From: Clostridiales bacterium
Lineage (GTDB): Bacteria; Bacillota; Clostridia; Oscillospirales; Acutalibacteraceae
Direction of reading: 5' to 3'
Assembly: GCA_019415925.1 (NCBI GenBank)
Contig: DXYG01000053.1
Location: 1-17,861 of the forward strand
Length of the DNA stretch: 17,861 bases
Part shown: positions 8,080 to 13,918 of the stretch, piece after piece
Position numbering within the stretch: position 1 is the first letter of the stretch
How the letters are laid out: the number at the start of each line of letters is the position of its first letter
Program-made: the position numbers and the translations under genes
Notes under the pieces: generated by a model
What the model was told of the DNA's origin: nothing
Seen by the model: the letters and a program-made list of their open reading frames with translations, nothing else
Database searches by the model: none

Positions 8080-8223
8080 TAAAATAATTCAAAATAATTA
8101 TTACTATATTTTTTTTCTGTAAAAAAGCAATGTAATATTAGTGCAAAAAATCATCAGCAATATAATAAAAAATGTTTATACTTACGATATTTAAATAATA
8201 TTATGTTGTTTTATGTAAATATC

Positions 8224-8252
8224 TTGACATTTTCCTATTGGAATGGTATGAT
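8224..8252 (+). promoter_or_regulatory. Near-consensus promoter of the 71-residue small-protein gene
   Basis: TTGACA, a 17-base spacer and TATGAT, with transcription expected from about 8259, some 37 bases before the ATG. This is one of the two closest matches to the vegetative consensus in the window. Confidence 0.8.
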
Positions 8253-8295
8253 TTTTAGTGAACTAAATTAACATACGGCGAAAGTACGGGATATA

Positions 8296-8511
8296 ATGAT
8301 AGAATATAAATTTAATTGCATAAAATATTGTTCTGAAAATGAGTACGGTATTGATATTTTCTCACAAGGGAAGCTTGTTAAATCAATTGACAGAATTACA
8401 AAAAACTATAATGATATTACTTTGCTTGTAAATATGTGCAACGAGCTTGAAATAGAATTGTGTCATATTGATGATATTGTGGAAGACTATCTTACTGATT
8501 TTTGCATATAA
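8296..8511 (+). CDS. Small conserved-looking protein of unknown function (DUF6514-like)
   Basis: A 71-residue acidic cytosolic protein without membrane segments or signal peptide. The pattern is YGIDIFSQGKLVKSIDRIT, then a helix-like LVNMCNELEIELCHIDDIVEDYL. It recalls small Firmicutes proteins of the DUF6514 kind, which end in a similar hydrophobic/acidic 'H..D.VEDFL' segment; I recall this from memory and am only moderately sure. Support for a real gene comes from the near-consensus promoter upstream and the terminator-like hairpin downstream. The Shine-Dalgarno site is poor (ACGGGATAT before ATG). The function is unknown. Confidence 0.65.
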   Translation: MIEYKFNCIKYCSENEYGIDIFSQGKLVKSIDRITKNYNDITLLVNMCNELEIELCHIDDIVEDYLTDFCI

Positions 8512-8520
8512 TATTGCTAT

Positions 8521-8575
8521 AATCCACCCTCGACTTTATTTAGTATTTGTGCTACAATAGTCGGGGTGATTTTTT
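8521..8575 (+). terminator. Terminator-like hairpin overlapping the promoter and ribosome site of the next gene
   Basis: Arms AATCCACCCTCGACT (8521-8535) and AGTCGGGGTGATT (8559-8571) pair with two bulged C's and one G-U. A run of six T's (8570-8575) directly abuts the ATG at 8576. For transcripts from the upstream gene this is an intrinsic terminator, or else it hides the GGGGTGA ribosome site of the radical SAM gene. The 23-base loop contains a TACAAT -10 box. Confidence 0.6.
8530..8558 (+). promoter_or_regulatory. Candidate promoter of the radical SAM gene
   Basis: TCGACT, a 17-base spacer and TACAAT. Transcription would start about ten bases before the ATG, with GGGGTGA at or near the very 5' end. 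Such an RNA would lack the left arm of the overlapping hairpin and so leave the ribosome site open. Confidence 0.45.
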
Positions 8576-9442
8576 ATGATTTGCAATCTCTGCCCGAGAA
8601 AATGCAACGCCTGCCGCACCGAGCATCAAGGCAACGGATTTTGCGGTGCAGGCACTCTGCCTGTTGTTGCAAGAGTTTCACCGCATTTTGGTGAAGAACC
8701 CTGCATAAGCGGTACAAAAGGCAGCGGCACTGTGTTTTTTTCGGGCTGTACTTTAAAATGCGTTTTCTGTCAGAACTACGAAATTTCCGACGGTCACAAG
8801 GGCAGAGCCGTAACGCCCAAAGAGCTTGCAGACTGCTACAAACGGCTTGAAAGCTCAGGTGTGCACAACATTAACCTTGTTACTGCCGACCACTACGTTA
8901 CTGCGGTTGCAGAGAGCCTTGACATTTACAAGCCGTCAGTACCGGTTGTGTACAATTGCAGCGGCTACACAAGCCCGAAAACTCTGTCAATTCTCGACGG
9001 TCTTGTCGATATCTACCTGCCCGACTTCAAGTATTCCGACGACGCTCTCGCAATAAAATATTCCTCTGCGCCGAACTACGTAAACACCGCCTCAGCCGCA
9101 ATTAAAGAGATGATTTTTCAGGTCGGAACGCCTGTATTTGACTCTGACGGTATGATGAAAAAGGGCGTAATTGTGCGCCACCTGATTCTTCCTTCTCACA
9201 CAAAAAACAGCCTTGGCGTGCTTGATATTATAAAGCGCAGCTACGACAAACAGGTGCTTGTAAGCCTTATGTGTCAGTATGTGCCTGTTAACAAGGCTCA
9301 CGATTTTCCGAAAATTAACCGTACAATAACACGCCGTGAATACGACAAGGTAAAATCGGCGCTTTATTCTCTCGGACTTGACGGCTTTACGCAGGATTTG
9401 ACCTCGGCAAGCACCGACTTTATCCCCGACTGGGACTTTTAG
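8576..9442 (+). CDS. Radical SAM protein of the PflX (COG1313) group
   Basis: A 288-residue iron-sulfur protein. The radical SAM cluster motif is CTLKCVFC (Cys58, Cys62, Cys65). It is preceded by a Cys-rich N-terminus (Cys3, 6, 10, 13 and 23, in CNLCPRKCNACR...GFCG), which is typical of the PflX-like subgroup and suggests a second metal site. Members resemble pyruvate formate-lyase activating enzymes, but the target is not established, so glycyl-radical activation is only a family-based guess. The ATG at 8576 follows GGGGTGA by six bases. No glycyl-radical enzyme is encoded in the window. Its stop codon merges with repeat copy B. Confidence 0.87.
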   Translation: MICNLCPRKCNACRTEHQGNGFCGAGTLPVVARVSPHFGEEPCISGTKGSGTVFFSGCTLKCVFCQNYEISDGHKGRAVTPKELADCYKRLESSGVHNINLVTADHYVTAVAESLDIYKPSVPVVYNCSGYTSPKTLSILDGLVDIYLPDFKYSDDALAIKYSSAPNYVNTASAAIKEMIFQVGTPVFDSDGMMKKGVIVRHLILPSHTKNSLGVLDIIKRSYDKQVLVSLMCQYVPVNKAHDFPKINRTITRREYDKVKSALYSLGLDGFTQDLTSASTDFIPDWDF

Positions 9443-9561
9443 CCGAGTGCCTCGGCAGGCAATTCGGGAATAAAAATCGGTACAGTTTTTTACAACGGTG
9501 CCCGACAGATAACTTGTTATATAGGTAACGTTTTTTGGACACGGCACGCCGTGTCCCTACG
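9442..9561 (+). repeat. Dispersed 3'-end repeat, copy B
   Basis: It starts on the last base of the radical SAM stop codon. The first hairpin is GCCGAG-TGC-CTCGGC (9442-9456), followed by GGCAATTCGGG, AAAAATCGG and ACAACGG. The core is GTTATATAGGTAACGTTT (9516-9533). The second hairpin has a 9-base-pair stem, GGACACGGC / GCCGTGTCC (9537-9556), followed by CTACG. Stem sequences differ from copies A and C although pairing is kept. Confidence 0.85.
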
Positions 9562-9620
9562 AAAACTTAGATGCAGATAAAATCTTAACTAATTTGCTTA
9601 AATAAAACGGAGGGTATTCT

Positions 9621-10670
9621 ATGAAAAAATATGTTTTGGGAATACTGCTTTGCCTTGCAATTGCAGTTCCGTCTTGGTTTCTTGTAATGTTTGTTCCTGC
9701 GCTTGAGGTTATCGGCGCACCCGTAATTGCGATTATCGTCGGAATGTTTCTTTCGCTTATCATTAAAAAGAAGGACGCATTCACAAGCGGTATTGCTTTC
9801 ACCTCAAAAAAGATTCTTCAATATGCAGTAATCCTGCTCGGTTTCGGTCTTAACCTTGCGACAATCGGTAAGGTTGGTCTTACCTCGCTCCCGATAATTC
9901 TGTCAACAATTGCAACTTCACTTATTGTTGCTTTTATAATGTACAAGCTTTTAAAAGTTCCGTCAAAAACGGCAACGCTTATCGGAGTCGGCTCAAGCAT
10001 CTGCGGCGGCTCGGCTATTGCCGCAACCGCTCCCGTAATTGACGCTGACGATGAGGAAATTGCACAGTCAATCTCGGTAATCTTCCTTTTCAACGTTATT
10101 GCGGCTCTGATTTTCCCGACGCTCGGCGGTTTTCTCGGAATGAGCAACGAGGGTTTTGCACTCTTTGCAGGAACAGCAGTAAACGACACTTCGTCGGTAA
10201 CTGCCGCCGCTTCAACGTGGGATTCAATGCACGGCACAGGCTCAACGGTGCTTGACTCTGCGACAATCGTAAAGCTGACAAGAACGCTTGCAATTATCCC
10301 GATAACTCTTGTTCTCGCCTTTGTCAGAATGAGAAAAGAGAAAAACGGAAGCACAGGCTCAAAAACTAAGGTAAGCCTGAAAAAGATTTTCCCGATGTTC
10401 ATTCTTTACTTTGTGCTTGCATCGGTAATCACGACAATTGCAACTTCTGTATTGACAGGACAGGCTCTTAATATTGCAAACAGTATTTTCGGATTTTTAA
10501 AACAGCTCAGCAAATTCTTCATTGTAATGGCTATGGCGGCAATCGGACTTAACACCAACATTGTAAAGCTTGTAAAAACAGGCGGCAAGCCGATTATGCT
10601 AGGCTTCACCTGCTGGGTTGCGATTACGGGCGTAAGCATTTTAATGCAGCACGTCCTCGGAATCTGGTAA
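9621..10670 (+). CDS. YeiH / UPF0324 family membrane transporter (putative sulfate exporter)
   Basis: A 349-residue protein with about ten hydrophobic segments, matching the Cons_hypoth698 (PF03601) family in length and layout. Family-like stretches include the N-terminal GAPVIAIIVGMFLS, ILQYAVILLGFGLNL, the glycine-rich GVGSSICGGSAIAA (about 122-135), and GTAVNDTSSVTAAA in the middle. Family members are often labelled putative sulfate exporters, but the substrate is not firmly shown. The ATG at 9621 has GGAGGG six to seven bases upstream. It lies 178 bases after the radical SAM gene, with repeat copy B between them, so it may be transcribed separately; I see no clear promoter in the remaining gap. 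Confidence 0.88.
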   Translation: MKKYVLGILLCLAIAVPSWFLVMFVPALEVIGAPVIAIIVGMFLSLIIKKKDAFTSGIAFTSKKILQYAVILLGFGLNLATIGKVGLTSLPIILSTIATSLIVAFIMYKLLKVPSKTATLIGVGSSICGGSAIAATAPVIDADDEEIAQSISVIFLFNVIAALIFPTLGGFLGMSNEGFALFAGTAVNDTSSVTAAASTWDSMHGTGSTVLDSATIVKLTRTLAIIPITLVLAFVRMRKEKNGSTGSKTKVSLKKIFPMFILYFVLASVITTIATSVLTGQALNIANSIFGFLKQLSKFFIVMAMAAIGLNTNIVKLVKTGGKPIMLGFTCWVAITGVSILMQHVLGIW

Positions 10671-10796
10671 GCGTGTCGAGTGCCTCGACACGCAATTCGA
10701 GTGGAAAAAACGGATATTTAGGTAAAAACGGATCCCCGAATTTTAAATTGATATATAGGTAACGTTTTTTGAGCGACGAGGGCGTCGCTCGCTACG
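10671..10796 (+). repeat. Dispersed 3'-end repeat, copy C
   Basis: It begins immediately after the YeiH-family stop codon. The first hairpin has a perfect 10-base-pair stem (GCGTGTCGAG / CTCGACACGC) with a TGC loop. Then come AATTCGAGTGGAAAAAACGG, AAAAACGG, CCCGAATT and the core TTGATATATAGGTAACGTTT (10749-10768). The second hairpin (GAGCGACG / CGTCGCTC, 10771-10790) is followed by GCTACG. The core is identical to copy A. Confidence 0.85.
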
Positions 10797-10845
10797 ATTT
10801 TGCACATACGTTTCCTTTACAAAGGTATAACCATAAAATATATTG

Positions 10846-10875
10846 AAAAGGCGGTTGCGTTTGCAATCGCCTTTT
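10846..10875. terminator. Bidirectional terminator between convergent genes
   Basis: A 13-base-pair stem (AAAAGGCGGTTGC / GCAATCGCCTTTT, one G-U on the plus strand) with a 4-base loop. It is flanked by A's and T's on both sides and lies ten bases past the stop of the minus-strand permease. It can end both the plus-strand YeiH transcript and the minus-strand exporter transcript. Confidence 0.75.
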
Positions 10876-10885
10876 CGTTATCCTG

Positions 10886-11812
10886 TTATTCCTTTGAAAT
10901 TGAGCTGAATTTGTATGATACGAGGTTCAGAATCAGAAATACTGCTATTGCGATAAGCGAATATGTCATCATAAAGCCGAAGCCTACTTCGTTGTCAAAC
11001 AAATTCATTTTCAGTGTAAAAATTTCCTTTACGCTTTCGGCAAACATTCCCTTGTCTGCACCGCCTAACATATCGTTGATATTCTCAATTGCTGGGTTCA
11101 TAAGCACATTTCTCATCATTCCTGCAATCTGCGAGCCGGGAACAAGGTTTACAGCCGTCTGCACGCCCTCGCCGAACTGCGAAACAGGGATATATGCGCC
11201 GATTACAAATCCGATTGCCGCTGAAATCATCACGTTGAATGAGCTTAAGGTAGAGCTTTTCTTGAAAAATGATGCAAACAGCATAAGCAAAAGTGTTGAT
11301 GAAACAGAACCGAGCACTGTCAGTCCGTAAATGCAGAGAATGTCGGTAAAGGTGTAAACAAACGTTCCGCCGACTGCGATGAAGATAAGACCTGCCGTAA
11401 GCAGAATGGAGCTTATCATAATTGTGTTGACTACTGCACCGCTGAAATACGACAGCACAACCGTACTTCCCTTTACGGGAGATGCACCGTAGTCGTAGTT
11501 GATTTTGTTCTGCTTGTCTGAAACCATTACCGAAAGCGAGTTGAGCGCAACGGTTACTACCGATGTTCCGATTACGCCTGCGATAAGCCACGAATTTATG
11601 AGCGCCTCAATTGCTCCGTCAGTCACAAGGCTTTCAAGCTCGCCGAGATTTTCCCTTACGGTATCAAGATAGTTGCCCTTTAAAAACAGCAGATAAAGTC
11701 CGAGCACGATAATCTGCGTCAGCATTGAAAGTATAATCGCCATTCTGTCCTTAAGATAAACCTTTATGTTGCGAAGCGTCATTCCCTTGTATGCGCATAA
11801 TGTCTTAACCAT
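10886..11812 (-). CDS. ABC-2 type permease of the LytTR-linked exporter
   Basis: A 308-residue membrane subunit with an N-terminal cytosolic stretch (MVKTLCAYKGMTLRNIKVYL), a first membrane helix and a large extracellular loop (about 60-85), followed by about five more segments. This is the ABC2_membrane layout of drug or peptide exporters. The ATG at 11812 is chosen: the frame is open to 11881, but that extension overlaps the ATPase coding region by 68 bases and reads as its tail in another frame. The chosen start lies one base past the ATPase stop, which suggests translational coupling. The ribosome site is weak (AAGG about 14 bases upstream). Confidence 0.87.
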   Translation of the reverse strand: MVKTLCAYKGMTLRNIKVYLKDRMAIILSMLTQIIVLGLYLLFLKGNYLDTVRENLGELESLVTDGAIEALINSWLIAGVIGTSVVTVALNSLSVMVSDKQNKINYDYGASPVKGSTVVLSYFSGAVVNTIMISSILLTAGLIFIAVGGTFVYTFTDILCIYGLTVLGSVSSTLLLMLFASFFKKSSTLSSFNVMISAAIGFVIGAYIPVSQFGEGVQTAVNLVPGSQIAGMMRNVLMNPAIENINDMLGGADKGMFAESVKEIFTLKMNLFDNEVGFGFMMTYSLIAIAVFLILNLVSYKFSSISKE

Positions 11813-11813
11813 A

Positions 11814-12725
11814 TTATTCACCAAGCCTTTTTCCCGTAATTGTAAGAAATACGTCGTCCATATTTCCCTTGATAACCTCATAATCGCTGATTTGCGGATA
11901 GCTTGTTATAAGCCTTGTAGCCTCTCCGCTGTCGGCAATTTTTATTTTATAAGCGTCGCCGATATATTCAAAATCCAGCTTTTCGCCTTTAATCAGATTT
12001 TCTGTACCGTCGGATTTCGGAGTGTACCACACAAGTCTGTTATGAGCGTACTGCTTTTTGAGGTTGTGCGGAGTATCGTTTGCCGAAATTTTGCCCGAGT
12101 CGATAATCACAACGTTGTCGCAGTCGGCGGTTTCTTCCATATAGTGGGTTGTCAGAAACACCGTAAGTCCTGTTTCTCTGCGGAGCTTGTGGATAGTGTT
12201 CCACACCTGAATTCTTGTCTGCGGGTCAAGTCCCGTAGTCGGCTCGTCAAGAAAGAGGATTTTCGGTCTGTTTATAAGTGCTCTGGCTATGTCAACTCTC
12301 CTGCGCTGACCGCCGCTTAATTTTGCATAACGCCTGTTAAGAATTTCGGTGAGATTAAAAATTTCCGTCAGCTCGTCAAGCCTGCTCCTCGTTTCCGCCT
12401 TTGTGTAACCGTAATATGCCGCACGTGAAACAAGGTTTTCCTTTACCGTGAGCTGTTTGTCAAGCACGGGATTCTGAAAAACAATTCCGATTAAGTCCTT
12501 GATTTTTGACTTCTGCGTATCAAGGTCATAACCGCCTATCTTTACAACTCCCGATGTTTTTTCAAGCACCGTACATAGTATGTTGATTGTAGTTGATTTT
12601 CCTGCTCCGTTTACTCCGAGAAACGCAAAAAACGAACCCTCGTCAACGCTGAATGAAATATCCCTCACTGCGTGAACGTCCTTGTAATCTTTTACAAGAT
12701 TCTGAACTTCAATTATCTTTTTCAT
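11814..12725 (-). CDS. ABC transporter ATPase of the LytTR-linked exporter
   Basis: A 303-residue nucleotide-binding subunit of the DrrA/CcmA-like exporter class. Walker A is GVNGAGKST (37-45), the Q-loop is Gln84, the signature is LSGGQ (136-140), Walker B is ILFLDE (156-161) and the H-loop is His194. A C-terminal regulatory extension of about 90 residues follows. AGGAGGAAA precedes the ATG at 12725. It pairs with the single permease downstream, which implies a homodimeric membrane part. It lies just past a terminator that ends the LytTR-DUF3021 transcript, so expression would need read-through or a weak promoter of its own (TACAAT near 12750 with no good -35). Confidence 0.92.
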   Translation of the reverse strand: MKKIIEVQNLVKDYKDVHAVRDISFSVDEGSFFAFLGVNGAGKSTTINILCTVLEKTSGVVKIGGYDLDTQKSKIKDLIGIVFQNPVLDKQLTVKENLVSRAAYYGYTKAETRSRLDELTEIFNLTEILNRRYAKLSGGQRRRVDIARALINRPKILFLDEPTTGLDPQTRIQVWNTIHKLRRETGLTVFLTTHYMEETADCDNVVIIDSGKISANDTPHNLKKQYAHNRLVWYTPKSDGTENLIKGEKLDFEYIGDAYKIKIADSGEATRLITSYPQISDYEVIKGNMDDVFLTITGKRLGE

Positions 12726-12772
12726 AAGCTTTCCTCCTGTCGTGACCTTATTGTAACAGACAAAAAAGCAAT

Positions 12773-12818
12773 AAAAAAGACACCTTACACCGAGTTGTGC
12801 AAAACCCGATGTAAGGTG
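12773..12818 (-). terminator. Intrinsic terminator after the LytTR-DUF3021 genes
   Basis: The 14-base arms (12781-12794 and 12805-12818) pair with two mismatches on the plus strand, but both become G-U pairs in minus-strand RNA, so the hairpin is built for the minus direction. TCTTTTTT follows it there. It separates the regulator genes from the exporter genes and may let some transcription through. Confidence 0.8.
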
Positions 12819-12841
12819 CAGAATTGATTATGTGAAATGCA

Positions 12842-13276
12842 TTAAATTTCGTCCTCGTCGTCCTCGTTGAATCTTTTGAGTGCGGCGTTGATGTCGCTTG
12901 CAAGGTGCATATTCATAAAGTAGCTGTACGCCCATACAAACAGATACACAGCAAGAATAACAACAAAAAGCACCAAAGCGTCAGCAAGGCCTCCGTACCA
13001 CCCAAACAGTGCTCCCTCGGTCATCACTACAGTTTCAATTACAATAAAATGAATTACTGTTCTCACCCTAAATTGCTTTTTCGTTGGCTCGTTTTTAAAG
13101 CTGAACAGAAAAGACGGCAACGCTCCCAAGATGCCTGTCAGAAATATCTCCCACGGCAGTTCGGGCGACAACGGCTCGTTACCTTCAAAAAGCAGATTTG
13201 AAAGGCTCATTACAAAGAAAACTCCTGTTGATATTATAAAAAAGTGCGAAATTACAAGTTTAACTGTATCTTTCAT
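12842..13276 (-). CDS. DUF3021 family membrane protein
   Basis: A 144-residue protein with four hydrophobic segments (about 8-30, 42-60, 72-92, 98-120) and an acidic C-terminal tail (NEDDEDEI). Size, segment spacing and position directly after a LytTR gene fit DUF3021. In LytTR regulatory systems of Gram-positive bacteria, such a membrane partner often restrains the adjacent LytTR activator; that role is inferred here. The ATG at 13276 lies nine bases after the LytTR stop, with AGGGA about six bases upstream. Confidence 0.85.
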   Translation of the reverse strand: MKDTVKLVISHFFIISTGVFFVMSLSNLLFEGNEPLSPELPWEIFLTGILGALPSFLFSFKNEPTKKQFRVRTVIHFIVIETVVMTEGALFGWYGGLADALVLFVVILAVYLFVWAYSYFMNMHLASDINAALKRFNEDDEDEI

Positions 13277-13285
13277 TATTATCCC

Positions 13286-13726
13286 TCACATTCCAAGACG
13301 TTTTTTCAGATTCGGCACATACTGGCGTGAAATTATCACCGTTTCGCCGTTTGTCAGCTTTGCCTCAAACCTGCCGTTGATTGACGGCGATACCGAGCGG
13401 ATTTTTGAAATATTCAGTATCATAGCCTTTGAGCACCTGAACAGCTTTGTACTGACGAGCTGTTCTTCAAGCTCGTAAAGCTTGAGCTTTGATTCATAGA
13501 CGTTTTTTTGAAGATAAATGTAGGTTTTGTTGTCAACCGACTCAATGTAGTAAATATCCTTCGGCGCAATTCGGAACATCTCACCTTCCCTGCTGCCGAG
13601 GAGCATAGCCTCATTCTTTTTGAGCCGTTCAACAATTGAGAGTACCTCATCGCTGATTTCACGGCACTTGACGATGATTTCTTCCTCATCGTTTTCTCCG
13701 ATTTGCGTAATCGTTATCTTGAACAT
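13286..13726 (-). CDS. LytTR-domain DNA-binding regulator without a receiver domain
   Basis: A 146-residue transcription factor. The C-terminal 100 residues form the LytTR DNA-binding fold, with family motifs DIYYIES (57-63), FRCSKAMILNISKI (96-109) and ISRQYVPNLKK (132-142). The N-terminal 45 residues are too short for a response-regulator receiver, so it is not controlled by phosphorylation of that kind. The DUF3021 protein next to it is the likely controller. The ATG at 13726 has AGGGAGGT upstream. A promoter with adjacent LytTR-like direct repeats precedes the gene, so self-activation and control of the neighbouring exporter are likely. Confidence 0.92.
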   Translation of the reverse strand: MFKITITQIGENDEEEIIVKCREISDEVLSIVERLKKNEAMLLGSREGEMFRIAPKDIYYIESVDNKTYIYLQKNVYESKLKLYELEEQLVSTKLFRCSKAMILNISKIRSVSPSINGRFEAKLTNGETVIISRQYVPNLKKRLGM

Positions 13727-13757
13727 TGTCTGACCTCCCTGCCTGCAACTTTATTCT

Positions 13758-13786
13758 ATCATAACAGAAACAGAATTTAAATTCAA
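13758..13786 (-). promoter_or_regulatory. Promoter of the LytTR-DUF3021 operon
   Basis: On the minus strand TTGAAT, a 17-base spacer and TATGAT. The expected start near 13751 gives a 5' leader of about 25 bases ending in the AGGGAGGT ribosome site. The right edge of the -35 box is seven bases from the nearer LytTR-like repeat. Confidence 0.75.
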
Positions 13787-13792
13787 TAAAAG

Positions 13793-13822
13793 CAAGTTGC
13801 ATTTTTTGACAGGTAAGTTACA
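13793..13822 (+). promoter_or_regulatory. Probable LytTR operator: two direct repeats with 21-base period
   Basis: CAAGTTGCA (13793-13801) and TAAGTTACA (13814-13822) share the pattern YAAGTTRCA and are 12 bases apart, so equivalent bases are 21 apart, about two helical turns. They lie directly upstream of the -35 box of the LytTR gene. Paired 9-base repeats at this spacing are the known architecture of LytTR sites. A third AAAGTTGCA match on the opposite strand lies in the leader (about 13745-13753). Confidence 0.65.
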
Positions 13823-13845
13823 ATAGTACTCTTAAATTGTAATGT

Positions 13846-13883
13846 AAAAACTGCACCTTACATCTTACAGACGTGAGGTGCAG
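13846..13883 (-). terminator. Intrinsic terminator of the FBPase gene
   Basis: Arms CTGCACCTTAC (13851-13861) and GTGAGGTGCAG (13873-13883), an 11-base-pair stem with one mismatch on the minus strand, followed there by TTTTTA. It lies 35 bases past the FBPase stop. Its arm shares CACCTTACATC with the terminator at 12781-12818. Confidence 0.75.
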
Positions 13884-13918
13884 TATTTATACGTGATTTA
13901 TTCAGTGTTTACTAAAAT

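Larger units (their letters stand above)
7912..8295. other. Divergent AT-rich promoter region
   Basis: It separates the minus-strand exporter operon from the plus-strand small-protein gene. It holds one promoter in each direction (8051-8079 minus, 8224-8252 plus) and a leader of about 130 bases for the exporter operon. That leader contains an imperfect hairpin (TCGCATTGCTT at 7981-7991; AAGCAATATGCGA at 8001-8013). The rest is simple AT-rich sequence. No open frame of interest was seen. Confidence 0.65.

Noticed and set aside
9092..9547. 151-residue open frame on the minus strand
   Set aside because: It is antisense to the radical SAM gene and runs into repeat copy B. No ribosome site or domain was seen.
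9818..10402. 194-residue open frame on the minus strand
   Set aside because: It is antisense to the YeiH-family gene, whose plus-strand product has clear family features. The minus frame has none.
10800..11330. 176-residue open frame on the plus strand
   Set aside because: It is antisense to the ABC permease; its hydrophobic character only mirrors the membrane helices on the other strand. It also reads through the terminator hairpin.
11766..12320. 184-residue open frame on the plus strand
   Set aside because: It is antisense to the ATPase and permease genes of the second exporter, with no recognisable domain.
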